This document shows positions 24,692 through 35,505 of a DNA stretch of 64,000 bases, piece by piece. Within the stretch, counting starts at the first letter, position 1, and every line of letters begins with the position of its first letter. The notes under the pieces were generated by a model. That model was not told the DNA's origin, did no database searches, and was given only the letters and a program-made list of their open reading frames with translations. The DNA is from an uncultured Clostridia bacterium (GTDB lineage: Bacteria > Bacillota > Clostridia > TANB77 > CAG-508), in the NCBI GenBank assembly GCA_934129785.1, contig CAKOWW010000006.1:1-64000 (forward strand), given 5' to 3'. The position numbers and the translations under genes were made by a program.

Positions 24692-26227
24692 TTAGAATCC
24701 ACGTGATGCGCCACCACCGCCAGATGTTCCGCCAAATCCACCGAATCCACTGAATCCGCCATGGCCACCGAAATCATCAAAATCATCAAAATCATCAAAA
24801 TCATCAAAATCATCAAAGCTTGAATGAGATGTGTTGTTTCTATGTTTTTTTGCATCTTTTTTATGCTTTTTATCTTTTTTGGCTTCTTTATATAGAAGAT
24901 TTACTTGTTTTATGAGCTTTGTATCAAAATATGCCACAGCACCAGGGCTTAGGTCATCATATATTGATTGGGCTTTTTTCAAGTCTTTTAAATTCTTCTC
25001 TTTACCAGTATTTATACCAGAAATGATAGACAAAATTTTCTCTTCAGCATTTTTAGCATTTTTAGCATTTTTCTTATTTTTTTCTTCTTCAATTTTTTTA
25101 TCATAATCTTTCTTTAACTTTAAAGAATCGTTATATAAATCTTCAAGTTTAGAAATATCAGACTTCACAAATGACTTTTGTGATGCATTTAGGCTTGAAT
25201 AAGAATTTCTAATTTCAGAAAGTTTAGAAACTAAATCTTTACTAGCTTTTAAGGATATTACTTTTTGAATAACAAAATCCATTTCTTTGGCAATAGCCAA
25301 ATCTTTTTGGCGAATTTCTTCTTCTATCATATCAGAAACTTCCTTATCAGCATTAGGATATAAAGTTTGAACTTTTCTATATTTATCATTTAATTTGTCA
25401 TAAGATTCTTTAAGACAATCATACTTATGAGCTAGAGTATCGTTATTAAATGTTAAACTTTTTATCTTAGCATGAAGATTATCATTTTCAACTATGGCTA
25501 ATTTATGCATTTTTTGATTCATTTTTAAAAGATCATTTAACTGTTTTTCTAATTCTTCTATCTCTTTCTTTTTCTGATTAAATTTAGAACAGATAGAGTA
25601 AATAGCCAAAAATATAATTACAAACAGAATAAAAATGATACAGATAAAAATGATTACAGGTAGAAAATTTGAAGAAGAGTCTTCAGTTTCATTTTTAGAA
25701 GAATCTGTGACTTTATCTTTGGAAGTTGTGGAAATCACTTCATTTATTAAGGCTTCCTGAAGTTTCATAAGACCAGTATTAAATTGGTTTTTCTTCAAAT
25801 ATGGATATGCATATTTGTCTATAAATCTTCCAGCCTTTGAATCTGTAACATACATTTCCATAGCTCTTCCAATTTCTACACGGATTTGTCTATCCTTTGT
25901 AGCAAGCAATATCAAAATTCCCATGTCTTTTTTTCCAATTTTGTATTGGTTGTACATTTGTAAAGCATAGTTTTCGATGCTGTCTCCATCAAGAGTTTTA
26001 ACAGTGGTTACAACTACTTGAATTCCATCGTGTTCATTAGATAGTGTTACTGCATTATCCATAAGCTGAGATTTTTCATCAGCTGAAAAAACTTTTGCAA
26101 AATCATTGACATAGAAGTCAGAAGTTGCATTAGGGATATTTGATTGTGCAAATACCACAGCTGAGGATTGAAACACTCCAACAAACAAAATAAATACTAC
26201 AATAAAATTTTTAATTGATTTTTTCAT
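24692..26227 (-). CDS. TPM-domain protein with coiled coil and FDD repeat
   Basis: 511 aa. Signal peptide (residues 1-29, FIVVFILFVGVFQSSAVVFA). TPM domain from ~35 to 170 (DFYVNDFAKVFSADEKSQL, GIQVVVTTVKTLDG, MGILILLATKDRQIRVEIG, GRFIDKYAYPYLKKNQF). One membrane span (FLPVIIFICIIFILFVIIFLA). Then a long cytoplasmic coiled coil (~225-440) rich in Lys, Glu, Leu. The tail has five FDD units and a Gly-rich end (GGTSGGGGASRGF) like the neighbouring TPM protein. Likely works with the adjacent LemA and TPM proteins. Promoter at 26346-26374 on this strand. Confidence 0.87.
   Translation of the reverse strand: MKKSIKNFIVVFILFVGVFQSSAVVFAQSNIPNATSDFYVNDFAKVFSADEKSQLMDNAVTLSNEHDGIQVVVTTVKTLDGDSIENYALQMYNQYKIGKKDMGILILLATKDRQIRVEIGRAMEMYVTDSKAGRFIDKYAYPYLKKNQFNTGLMKLQEALINEVISTTSKDKVTDSSKNETEDSSSNFLPVIIFICIIFILFVIIFLAIYSICSKFNQKKKEIEELEKQLNDLLKMNQKMHKLAIVENDNLHAKIKSLTFNNDTLAHKYDCLKESYDKLNDKYRKVQTLYPNADKEVSDMIEEEIRQKDLAIAKEMDFVIQKVISLKASKDLVSKLSEIRNSYSSLNASQKSFVKSDISKLEDLYNDSLKLKKDYDKKIEEEKNKKNAKNAKNAEEKILSIISGINTGKEKNLKDLKKAQSIYDDLSPGAVAYFDTKLIKQVNLLYKEAKKDKKHKKDAKKHRNNTSHSSFDDFDDFDDFDDFDDFGGHGGFSGFGGFGGTSGGGGASRGF
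24771..24815 (-). repeat. Five 9-bp tandem repeats encoding FDD units
   Basis: AAATCATCA repeated five times on the plus strand, read as Asp-Asp-Phe on the coding strand. Copy number could vary by slippage without breaking the frame. Confidence 0.9.
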
Positions 26228-26345
26228 AAATGTCCTCCTTAGATGTCTAAAAATATATATGTCAAACCAAAAAGTGAGGGACTCTTTCTCACTAATTAGT
26301 GAACAAAGAAAATAAGTAATAAAAAAAGCAATTACTTATGTAAAT

Positions 26346-26374
26346 ATAATACCATACCTTTATCCAAAAAGCAA
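26346..26374 (-). promoter_or_regulatory. Promoter for the TPM/LemA group
   Basis: On the minus strand TTGCTT (26374-26369), 17-bp spacer, TATTAT (26351-26346). Confidence 0.6.
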
Positions 26375-26451
26375 ATAATTTACTAAAAACAAATTGAAAT
26401 AACCAATCATTTATGATATTATAGGCATATGCGAAAAAAAGAGAAAAAAGG

Positions 26452-28467
26452 ATGATAAAATTGGGCAAAAGTTTACTAATAACGGAAAAGCCATCTGTAG
26501 CAATGGAATTTGCAAAAGCATTAAAAATAACAACCAACAGAAAAAATGGATACCTAGAATCAGAAAAATGGATAATAACGTGGTGTGTAGGACACTTAGT
26601 AACAATGAGTTACCCAGACAAATATGATGAAAAACTAAAATTCTGGAGACTAGATACATTACCATTCATACCAGAAGAATGGAAATACGAAATAATTCCA
26701 CAAGTGGCAAATCAATTTAATATAGTAAAAACACTAATGCAAAGAGAAGACATCGAAGAAATATATAATGCAGGAGACTCAGGAAGAGAAGGAGAATATA
26801 TACAAAGACTTGTATTTATGATGGCAAAGCCAAACCCAAAAGCAAAAATGAAAAGAGTATGGATAGATTCACAAACGGAAGAAGAAATACTAAGAGGAAT
26901 AAAAGAAGCAAAAGACATGTCAGAATATGATAGCTTATCAGACAGTGCATATCTAAGAGCAAAAGAAGATTATTTAATAGGAATAAACTTCTCAAGGCTA
27001 TTATCTATAATATATGGAAGAAACTTAGCAAGTAGAATAAACGAAGAAAAAGCATCAATATCTGTAGGAAGAGTAATGACATGTGTACTAGGAATGATAG
27101 TATCAAGAGAAAGAGAAATAAGAAACTTTGTAAAAACAAAATATTACAAAATAGTTGGAGAATTTGGAGATGAAAATTCATCATTTAAAGCAGAATGGAA
27201 AGTAACCGAAAAATCAAAAATGTATGAATCAATCAAACTATATAATGAATCAGGATTCAAAAAAGAATATGATGCAAAAGAATTCATAAAAAGCTTACAA
27301 GGAAAAAAAGCAATTGTAACTCAACTAAAAAAATCAAAACAAAAAGAAAATGCACCATTATTATTTAACCTAGCAGAAATTCAAAATCAATGTACAAAAA
27401 GATTTAAAATAAAACCAGATGAAACATTAGAAATAATACAAAACTTATATGAAAAAAAATTAGTAACATATCCAAGAACAGATGCAAGAGTATTATCAAC
27501 AGCTGTTGCAAAAGAAATATCAAAAAATTTAAATGGAATAGCTAGAGGGTACAAAGACGAGGAAGTTCAAGGGTTTATTAAAAAAATGATAGATGAGAAG
27601 TATTCTACAAATTTAGTAAAAACTAAATATGTAAATGACAGCAAAATCACAGACCATTATGCAATAATTCCAACAGGACAAGGATATGAAAACTATAATA
27701 ATTTACCAGAACTTCACAAAAATGTATACAAAGTAATAGTTACAAGATTTTTAGCAATATTTTATCCACCAGCAGAATATAATAAAGTACAAGTAACAGT
27801 AGATATAGAAGATGAAGTAAATGAGAAAAAAACAGTAGAAAGTTTTAATTGTAGTGGTAAAGTATGTGTTAATCAGGGATTTTTAGAAATACTAAAACCT
27901 ATAGACAAAAAAGAGAATGCAAAATCCACAAATAAGGCTCAAAATGTGGAAAATATTGAGCAAAACAAACAAGAGGAATCAAAAGAAGAAAAGCAAACAG
28001 ATTTAGAAATATTAAAAAAACTAAAAAAAGGACAAAAAATAGAAATAAAAAACTTTGAATTAAAAGAAGCAGAAACATCACCACCATCAAGGTATAATTC
28101 AGGCTCAATAATATTAGCAATGGAAAATGCAGGAAAACTAATTGAAGATGAAGAATTAAGAGAACAAATAAAAGGTGCGGGAATAGGTACAAGTGCAACA
28201 AGAGCAGAAATAATAAAAAAACTTGAGAAAATAAGATATATAGAAATAAACACAAAAACTCAAATAATAACACCAACAAATAAAGGCGAAATAATATATG
28301 ATATAGTTTTTCGCTCAATGCCAGATATGCTAAATCCAAGATTAACAGCAAGCTGGGAAAAGGGATTAGATATGGTAGCAAAAAAAGAAATACAACCAAA
28401 AGAATTTATGGGAAAACTAGAAAAATATATTCATTCAAAATTTGATAAATTAGTAATAAAAATGTAA
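26452..28467 (+). CDS. topB: DNA topoisomerase III (type IA)
   Basis: 671 aa. Relaxes and decatenates DNA through a transient 5'-phosphotyrosine. TOPRIM start LLITEKPSVAMEFAKAL. DSGREGEYIQRLV carries the acidic metal site. The catalytic Tyr is in KLVTYPRTDARVLS. C-terminal conserved region GIGTSATRAEIIKKL and RLTASWEKGLDMV. A linker rich in Lys, Gln and Glu (~490-525) is expanded. Start ATG 26452; the ribosome binding site is weak (AAAAAGG), and an in-frame start a few codons on cannot be excluded. mfd begins 13 bp later, so co-transcription is likely. Confidence 0.93.
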   Translation: MIKLGKSLLITEKPSVAMEFAKALKITTNRKNGYLESEKWIITWCVGHLVTMSYPDKYDEKLKFWRLDTLPFIPEEWKYEIIPQVANQFNIVKTLMQREDIEEIYNAGDSGREGEYIQRLVFMMAKPNPKAKMKRVWIDSQTEEEILRGIKEAKDMSEYDSLSDSAYLRAKEDYLIGINFSRLLSIIYGRNLASRINEEKASISVGRVMTCVLGMIVSREREIRNFVKTKYYKIVGEFGDENSSFKAEWKVTEKSKMYESIKLYNESGFKKEYDAKEFIKSLQGKKAIVTQLKKSKQKENAPLLFNLAEIQNQCTKRFKIKPDETLEIIQNLYEKKLVTYPRTDARVLSTAVAKEISKNLNGIARGYKDEEVQGFIKKMIDEKYSTNLVKTKYVNDSKITDHYAIIPTGQGYENYNNLPELHKNVYKVIVTRFLAIFYPPAEYNKVQVTVDIEDEVNEKKTVESFNCSGKVCVNQGFLEILKPIDKKENAKSTNKAQNVENIEQNKQEESKEEKQTDLEILKKLKKGQKIEIKNFELKEAETSPPSRYNSGSIILAMENAGKLIEDEELREQIKGAGIGTSATRAEIIKKLEKIRYIEINTKTQIITPTNKGEIIYDIVFRSMPDMLNPRLTASWEKGLDMVAKKEIQPKEFMGKLEKYIHSKFDKLVIKM

Positions 28468-28480
28468 AAGAAGGCATGAT

Positions 28481-31400
28481 ATGAACACAATAATAGGAGA
28501 AATGGGGAAAAGCCCCAAATTTATAGAATTACTAAAAAAAATAGAATCAAAACAAAGTCCGATTTTAGTATCGGGCTTAGTTAGCGTGGGAGAGGCACAA
28601 ATAGCAGAGGCAATACATAAATTTGGAAAAAAATCAATTCTAATATTAACATATAATGAAATACAAGCAAAACAATTATATGAAGATTTATCATATTACA
28701 ATGAAGATGTAGTATTTTTTCCAAAAAAAGAAATTGTTACATATGACTATATTGCAGAAAGTAAAGACCTACCTTATGAAAGAATAGAGGCCTTAAATAA
28801 AATAGTATCTAAGAAAAAACAAATAATAATAACAACAATAGAAGCAGCAATTCAAAAATTACCAGCAAAGAAAAGTTTATATAAAAATGAATTAAAAATA
28901 AAAGTAGGAGAAAGTTATAATCTAGAAGAAATAAAGAAAAAGTTAGTAAACTTAGGATATTCAAGATATGACTTAATAGAAGGAAGAGGCCAATTTAGCG
29001 TAAGAGGTGGAATTGTAGATATTGCAGTTAACAATAAAACTGGAATAAGAGTTGAATTTTGGGGAGATGAAGTTGATTCAATAAGAGAATTTAGCATATC
29101 AAGTCAAAGATCAATAAATGAGCAAAAACAGGTAACAATATATCCAGCACATGAGTACATATTAGAACAAGAAACAGAAATAATATGTAAAAAAATAAAA
29201 GAAAGTAATAAAAATATCAAGCAAAAAGATATTTTAGAAGAAGATATTGAACAAATAAAACAAGGAAATTATATAAGTAAAATAGATAAATATTTTGATA
29301 GTTTCTATGAAAAGCAAGAAACAATTATAGATTATATAAATGACGAATATTGCATATTTTTAGATGAAATAGGAAAAATAGAACAAAGAGAAATAAACTT
29401 AGCAAAAGATAGAGAAAACTTAGAAAAAGCATTAGTAGAAAAAGAAAAAATTATTCCAGATACAATAATAAATAATTTGAGTTTTGAACAAATTAGTGAA
29501 AAACTAGAAGAAAAGCAATTAATTTATATAGAAAAACAAGATACACAAAGTAAAATTCAAGCAGAAAAATATAAATTTAATTATAGAGAAATCAACTACT
29601 ACAAAAGTGAAATTGAAGGATTATTTTCAGATTTGGAAAAATGGCAAAAAGAGAAAAAGAAAATATATATTTTATTAGAAACCAAAGAAAAAGCAAATAA
29701 GCTAAAAAAATTATTAGAAGAAAAAGAAATTGTATGTAAAATAGAACTAAACCTAGATAAAACAATAATTTCAGGCACAACTGAAATTGTAAAAATAACA
29801 ATAGGTAAAATATCTACAGGGTTTGAAAACTACGAAACAAATCAAATTGTAATAGATGCAAATGATTTAATAGATGGAAAAAGAAAAACAAAAAAAATAG
29901 TTCATACAGCATACAAAGAAGGCGAAAAGGTAGTATTTGCAGACTTAAAAATTGGAGATTATGTTGTACACAAAAAATATGGAGTAGGAATATATATTGG
30001 GGTTAACACAATAAAAGCAGATGGAACAATAAAAGATTATATAAAAATAAAATATAAAAATGACGACATATTATATATTCCAACAAATGACTTAGATACA
30101 ATAAGAAAATATGTAGGTGGAGATAAAGCAGTTCCAAAAATAAATAGATTAGGAAGCAAAGAATGGGAAAACACAAAAGCAAAAGTAAAGAAAAATTTAC
30201 GAGAAGTTGCAACAGAATTGATAGAATTGTATGCAAAAAGAGATAAAATAGAAGGATACAGTTTTAGTAAAGATACTCCATGGCAACAAGAGTTTGAAGA
30301 TAAATTCCCATATCAAGAAACAGAAGATCAATTAAGATGTATAGAAGAAGTAAAAAAAGATATGGAAAGTCCAAAACCTATGGATAGATTATTATGTGGA
30401 GATGTAGGGTACGGAAAAACAGAAGTAGCAATAAGAGCAGCATTCAAAGCAGCAGCAGATGGAAAACAAGTAGCGTATTTAGCACCAACAACAGTACTAG
30501 CAGAGCAACAATATCAAGAATTTAAAGAAAGAATGAAAGATTACCCTATAAAAGTAGAAATATTAAACAGATTTAAAACTAAAAAATATCAAGATGAAGT
30601 AATAAAAAAAGTGAAACTAGGAGAAGTAGATATTGTAATAGGAACACATAGATTACTTAGTAAAGATGTAGAATTTAAAAATTTGGGATTATTAATAATA
30701 GATGAAGAACATCGTTTTGGAGTAAAAGCAAAAGAAAAAATAAAACAATTAAAAACAAATGTAGATGTATTAACAATGACTGCTACACCAATACCTAGAA
30801 CATTACATATGTCAATAGTAGGAATAAGAGATATGTCTGTAATATATGAACCTCCATATAACAGAAAGCCAGTTCAGACATATGTTTTAGAATATGATGA
30901 AGAAGTAATAAAAGAAGCAATAACAAAAGAACTAGAAAGAAATGGTCAAGTATTCTATTTGTTTAATAATGTAGAACGAATAATGAGAAAAGCAGAACAA
31001 ATAAAAGCACTTGTGCCAGAAGCAAATGTAACATATGCACATGGAAGAATGACAGGAAATCAAATAGAAGAAATTATGCAAGAATTTGTAAATGGAGAAT
31101 CAAACATTTTAGTATGTACAACAATTTTAGAAACAGGAATAGACATACCAAACGCAAACACAATAATAGTAGAAAATGCAGACAGAATGGGACTTGCACA
31201 GCTATATCAAATTCGTGGTAGAGTAGGAAGGTCAAATAGGCAAGCATATGCATATATAACATATAAAAGAGACAAACTACTATCAGAAGTTGCAGATAAA
31301 AGACTAAAAGCAATAAAAGAATTCACAGAATTTGGATCAGGATTTAAAATAGCAATGAGAGATTTAGAAATTCGTGGAGCTGGAAGCATGTTACGGAGAA

Positions 31401-31943
31401 ATTCAGTCAGGACATTTAGAGCAAGTAGGATATGAAACATATTGTGATTTACTAGATGAAGTAGTAAAAGAAATGAAAGGCATAAAAGTAGAAAAAGAAG
31501 CGGAAGTGCAAATAGACTTAAATGTTACAAGCTATATACCAGATGAATACATAAATGATGCAAATCAAAAAATAGAAATATATCAAGAAATTGCATTATG
31601 CAAAAATGAAGAAGATATACAAAATGTAATAGATGAAATAATAGATAGATTTGGAAATATGCCAAAAGAATTAGAAAACTTAATTGAAATAGCAAGAATA
31701 AAATATTTAGCAAAAGAACAAAAAATTGAAAAAATAGCAAGCAGAAGAACAGCTGTATTATTTACATATACACCAAAAAAAGAAAATGAAGTATTAAATG
31801 TGGATATAGTAGAACTTGTAAAAAAATATGGAAATAGAATAAAATTTTCAAATGGAATAAAACCAATGGTAACATTAGAAATTGGTTCAAACGACGAAAA
31901 AGAAATTCTAAAAGAAGTAATAAAATTTTTGCAAACAAAATAA
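28481..31943 (+). CDS. mfd: Transcription-repair coupling factor, split by +1 shift at CGG
   Basis: Removes stalled RNA polymerase and recruits the UvrA repair system. About 1153 aa with a +1 shift at codon 972. UvrB-like N-terminal region, RNA-polymerase interaction domain (DYVVHKKYGVGIYIG), RecG-like helicase with Walker A LLCGDVGYGKTEVA, DEEHRFG box, TATPIPRTL, and RGRVGRSNRQAYAY. Frame 1 ends at 31435 after RGAGSML. Frame 2 continues GEIQSGHLEQVGYETYC to the C-terminal D7 domain. The shift falls in the TRG-like translocation motif, so the unshifted product would lack this motif and the regulatory C-terminus. Both frames are intact. Confidence 0.93.
31394..31396 (+). other. CGG +1 recoding site in mfd
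   Basis: Codon 972: ATG TTA CGG AGA. Homology continues as TTA (C) GGA GAA ATT CAG, giving M-L-G-E-I-Q-S-G-H as in clostridial Mfd. Fourth base A. Confidence 0.88.
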
Positions 31944-31984
31944 AAAGAAGCATTAGATATAAAAAATATCTAGTTTGGAAGGGA

Positions 31985-32788
31985 ATGAAAGCAAAGATGC
32001 AAATAATTTCAAGCAAAGACAATGAAATAGTAAAACAAATAAAAAAATTAAAAGACAAAAAATATAGAGACATAGAAAATGCATATATAGTAGAAGGCAT
32101 AAAACTTGTAAAAGAAGCATTGCAAGAAAATGCAAAAATAAAACAAATAGTATTATGTGATGATTGTGAAAAAGCTGAAAATATATCAAAAGAACTTATG
32201 TATGAAATAGCAAAACATAATTGTATATATGTAACAAATAAAATATTTAAATATATATCAGAAGTTCAAGCACCACAAGGAATTTTGGCAGTAATAGAAA
32301 AAAACAATGCCAACGGAGAAATAGATTATAGTGAAGGTATAATAGTTGCATTAGATGATATTCAAGACCCAGGAAATTTAGGGACTATATTAAGAACAGT
32401 AGATAGTATAGGTCTAAAACAAATACTAGTTTCAAAAGGGACAGCAGATAGTTATAATCCAAAAGTAGTTAGATCTACAATGGGGGCAATATTTAGAGTA
32501 AAAATAATAGAATGCGGAAACTTAGAACAAACTCTAAAAGAGATAAAAAAACATAAATTTAAAATTGTAGTATCATCACTTCAAACTGATAATAGTGTGT
32601 ATGATATAAAATACAATAAAAAAGTAATAGTTATTGGAAATGAAGCAAATGGAGTAGATAAAAGCATTCAAGAAATTTCAGATGAAAAAATAAAAATTCC
32701 AATGTTGGGAAAAACAGAAAGCTTAAATGCATCTGTAGCAACAGGAATTATATTATATGAATATGTAAGACAAAAAATAACGAAATAA
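31985..32788 (+). CDS. TrmH/SpoU family RNA 2'-O-ribose methyltransferase
   Basis: 267 aa. N-terminal substrate-binding domain (KDKKYRDIENAYIVEGIKLVKEAL), then the SPOUT catalytic domain with its three motifs: ALDDIQDPGNLGTILRT, VIGNEANGVDKSI, and IPMLGKTESLNASVATGI forming the SAM-binding knot. Target (23S rRNA or tRNA) is not determinable here. The ATG at 31985 touches the GGAAGGGA site. A second ATG at 31997 (MQIISSKDNE) has better spacing and may be the true start. Followed by another SPOUT gene after 15 bp. Confidence 0.9.
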   Translation: MKAKMQIISSKDNEIVKQIKKLKDKKYRDIENAYIVEGIKLVKEALQENAKIKQIVLCDDCEKAENISKELMYEIAKHNCIYVTNKIFKYISEVQAPQGILAVIEKNNANGEIDYSEGIIVALDDIQDPGNLGTILRTVDSIGLKQILVSKGTADSYNPKVVRSTMGAIFRVKIIECGNLEQTLKEIKKHKFKIVVSSLQTDNSVYDIKYNKKVIVIGNEANGVDKSIQEISDEKIKIPMLGKTESLNASVATGIILYEYVRQKITK

Positions 32789-32803
32789 AGGAATGAAAGA
32801 AAA

Positions 32804-33301
32804 ATGAAAATAAATATAGTAATGGTAGAACCAGAAATACCACAAAATACAGGAAATATAGCAAGAACATGTGCAGCAACAGGAGCTAAATTACATTTGG
32901 TACATCCACTAGGTTTTAGCATATCAGAAAAATCAGTAAAAAGAGCTGGTTTAGACTATTGGGACAAACTAGAAATAGAAGAACATGATTCATTTGAAGA
33001 ATTTTTGAAAAAGTATAAACCAGAAGAAAACAATATGTTTTTTGCAACAACAAAAGGAAAGCATGTATATTCAGAGCCAGATTACGGTAAAATGGAAGAA
33101 GTATTTTTATTATTTGGAAAAGAAACTAAGGGCTTGCCAGAAGATATACTTCAAAAATATATAGACAAAACAATAAGAATTCCAATGAGAGAAACACTAA
33201 GATCACTAAATTTGTCAAACTCAGTAGCAATAGTTGTATATGAGGTATTAAGACAAACGAATTTCGATAATTTGGAAGAAATAAGTAAATATTTTGATTA
33301 A
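32804..33301 (+). CDS. trmL: tRNA (cytidine/uridine-34-2'-O)-methyltransferase
   Basis: 165 aa, a minimal SPOUT enzyme of the TrmL/YibK type that methylates the wobble ribose of some tRNA-Leu species. Motifs EPEIPQNTGNIARTCAATG at the N-terminus, HPLGFSISEKSVKRAGLDYW, FGKETKGLPEDIL and IPMRETLRSLNLSNSVAIV forming the knot. Lies at the end of the topB-mfd-methyltransferase group. Confidence 0.92.
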   Translation: MKINIVMVEPEIPQNTGNIARTCAATGAKLHLVHPLGFSISEKSVKRAGLDYWDKLEIEEHDSFEEFLKKYKPEENNMFFATTKGKHVYSEPDYGKMEEVFLLFGKETKGLPEDILQKYIDKTIRIPMRETLRSLNLSNSVAIVVYEVLRQTNFDNLEEISKYFD

Positions 33302-33381
33302 TAAAATTTATATAAAATTAAATATTAAAAGGGAAAGCAAAGAGCAAATAATTTGTCGAATTTTGCGATGAAAAAATGAAG

Positions 33382-33417
33382 AAAAACAGAAAAATGTATT
33401 GGAATTTTTCTGTTTTT
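33382..33417 (+). terminator. Terminator after trmL
   Basis: AAAAACAGAAAAAT (33382-33395) pairs with ATTTTTCTGTTTTT (33404-33417), 14 bp. The gap 33302-33611 otherwise holds only the promoter at 33570. Confidence 0.85.
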
Positions 33418-33569
33418 GTGTTATAAATAGATTATATTTTTATATAAGTCAAATAAAATTTGATTCAAAAACTTAATTCAGAAAAATCTAAAAAACCCAC
33501 AAAATTGAGATAATAATGTTAATAAATACTAGTAATAATAATCCTTTAAAATAAACTAATAAATCAATA

Positions 33570-33598
33570 TTGACAAAAATGTAAAACGGAATTATAAT
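33570..33598 (+). promoter_or_regulatory. Consensus promoter for the Rpn gene, unusually close
   Basis: TTGACA (33570-33575), 17-bp spacer, TATAAT (33593-33598). The AGGAGG sequence at 33600-33605 and the TTG at 33612 follow at once, so a transcript starting 6-7 bases after the -10 box would barely include the ribosome binding site. Confidence 0.75.
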
Positions 33599-33611
33599 TA
33601 GGAGGATTAAA

Positions 33612-34673
33612 TTGAAAATATTTACATATAAAAATTATATAGAGTGTATTCATAAATTAAGGCTGAATGCAGTATTAAGAGTGGCCGAAGAAGGTGAAAC
33701 ATATAATTTAGAAGTAAAAACACAAGAAAAAAATAAAGACAAAAAACATGATAAACTTATAAAAACAATATTAAAAAATCCTGAAGAAATGGCAAAAATA
33801 ATAAATGAATTTTTAGAGCCATCAGTAGAGGTAAAAAGTGAAAAATTAGCAAAATATACAAATAGTTATATAACTCAAAAATACAAATCAAAAGAAGCAG
33901 ATATTGTATATAAACTAAAAAATGAAGAAGTATTTTTCTTAGTTGAACACCAGTCAACAATAGATAAAAAAATGCCATACAGAATACTAAACTACTGTGT
34001 AGACATTATGCAAGAATGGGTAAAAAGCAAAAAATTAAAAAGACAAACCAAGTATCCAATAGTAGTTCCGATAATAATCTATACAGGAATAGAAAAATGG
34101 AAGATTCCTAGAAATTTCAAAGATGTACAGATATCAAACCAAATATTTGGGGATTTTAAAATAGACTTATATTATAATTTAATTGAAATAAATAAAATAT
34201 CAAAAAAATATCTTATAGATCAACAGAGCTTATTTGGATATGGAATGGTAATAGAAAAATCAAAAAACAAAGCTGAATTACAAGAAAATTTAGAACTAAT
34301 AGTAAAAAATGCTAAAAGCAAAGAAAAATTAATGGAAATAAGTAACATTATAGAATATTTATTTTATGACATGATAGAAGAAAGTGCAAAAGAAATGTTA
34401 ATAGAAAAAATAAACTTAAAACTAAGAAAGGAAGAAAAAGATATGAGTTCTTTATATGAAAGACTATTAGCAGAAACATGTGAAATGATAAAAGAAGGGA
34501 AAAACGAAGGAATAGAAGAAGGCAAAAAAATCATGAGAGAAATAATGAAAGAAGAAGCTACTCAATCCTTATTAAAAAATAATGTAGATGAAGAAATTAT
34601 TTTAAAAAGCATGAAGATAACTAAAAAAGAATTAGAAGAAATAAAAAAGAACATGAAAATTGAAGCAAAATAG
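33612..34673 (+). CDS. Rpn family recombination-promoting nuclease (PD-(D/E)XK)
   Basis: 353 aa, the intact counterpart of the remnant at 19271 in domain plan. Nuclease core at residues ~40-130: HDKLIKTILKNPEEMAKIIN, then EADIVYKLKNEEVFFLVEHQST, with the Asp and Glu-x-Gln of the PD-(D/E)XK site, then YRILNYCVDIMQEW. The C-terminal half is helical with a charged tail EGKNEGIEEGKK. Rpn proteins promote RecA-independent recombination and are often called transposases without flanking ends; I see no terminal repeats here. TTG start after AGGAGG. Confidence 0.8.
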   Translation: MKIFTYKNYIECIHKLRLNAVLRVAEEGETYNLEVKTQEKNKDKKHDKLIKTILKNPEEMAKIINEFLEPSVEVKSEKLAKYTNSYITQKYKSKEADIVYKLKNEEVFFLVEHQSTIDKKMPYRILNYCVDIMQEWVKSKKLKRQTKYPIVVPIIIYTGIEKWKIPRNFKDVQISNQIFGDFKIDLYYNLIEINKISKKYLIDQQSLFGYGMVIEKSKNKAELQENLELIVKNAKSKEKLMEISNIIEYLFYDMIEESAKEMLIEKINLKLRKEEKDMSSLYERLLAETCEMIKEGKNEGIEEGKKIMREIMKEEATQSLLKNNVDEEIILKSMKITKKELEEIKKNMKIEAK

Positions 34674-34736
34674 TAAGAACCTAAAACCATTGTTTAACAT
34701 AAAATACAATAGGATAAAAACATAAGGAGGCAAACA

Positions 34737-35505
34737 ATGGAAAAAATATTAGAAGTTAAAAATATAAGCAAAAAATATCAAAATAAAAAAGGCGAAGTAT
34801 TAGCACTAAAAGATGTAAACTTTAGAATAAACAAAGGCGAATTTGTAAGTATAATAGGACCAAGTGGCTGTGGAAAATCAACATTACTTTCAATAATTGC
34901 AGGATTAGAAGAAAAAACAACAGGAGAAATCTACATACAAGGGAAAAAAATTGAAAAAACATCAAATGAAATCGGGTATATGCTACAAAGAGACTGCTTA
35001 CTTGAATGGAGAACAATTCTTAGTAATACGATGTTTGGATTAGAAATAAAAGGTAAGAAAAACAAAGAAAATCAAGAATATGTAGAAGAATTGCTAAAAA
35101 AATATAATCTATATGATTTTAAAGATAAATATCCACAAGAGCTATCAGGTCGGAATGAGACAAAGAGTAGCATTAATTAGAACACTAGCAGTAAAACCAA
35201 AAATATTGCTTTTAGATGAAGCGTTTTCAGCATTAGATTATCAAACAAGAATAATGGTAACAAATGACATATATAAGATTTTAAGAAAAGAAGGAATAAC
35301 AGCTTTAATTGTTACACATGACATATCAGAAGCTATAAGTATGTCAGACAGAGTATTAGTATTAAGCAAAAGACCAGGAACAATAAAAGACATACACAAA
35401 ATAAACTTTCAAATAGAAAACCGAACTCCAATAAATTGTAGGGAAAGCCCTAAATTTAGTCAATATTTTAATACATTATGGAAGGAGCTTGGTGTAGATG
35501 AATAA
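34737..35505 (+). CDS. ABC transporter ATPase (SsuB/TauB/NrtD type), split by +1 shift
   Basis: About 255 aa after a +1 shift at codon 139. Energises import of a small organic anion or similar substrate (sulfonate, taurine, nitrate or thiamine-precursor type). Walker A GPSGCGKST near residues 41-49, Q-loop MLQRD. Signature LSGGMRQRV is created only by the shift: frame 1 ends LSG then R, and frame 2 supplies GMRQRVALIRTLAVKP. Walker B ILLLDEAFSALD and switch His in VTHDISEA. The unshifted product ends 10 codons later without the signature or Walker B. Its stop overlaps the permease start (ATGAATAA). Confidence 0.92.
35151..35153 (+). other. CGG +1 recoding site in ABC ATPase (signature motif)
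   Basis: TCA GGT CGG AAT. Homology continues as GGT (C) GGA ATG AGA CAA, giving L-S-G-G-M-R-Q. The shift supplies the second Gly of the invariant LSGG motif, which fixes its position to the base. Fourth base A. Confidence 0.92.
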
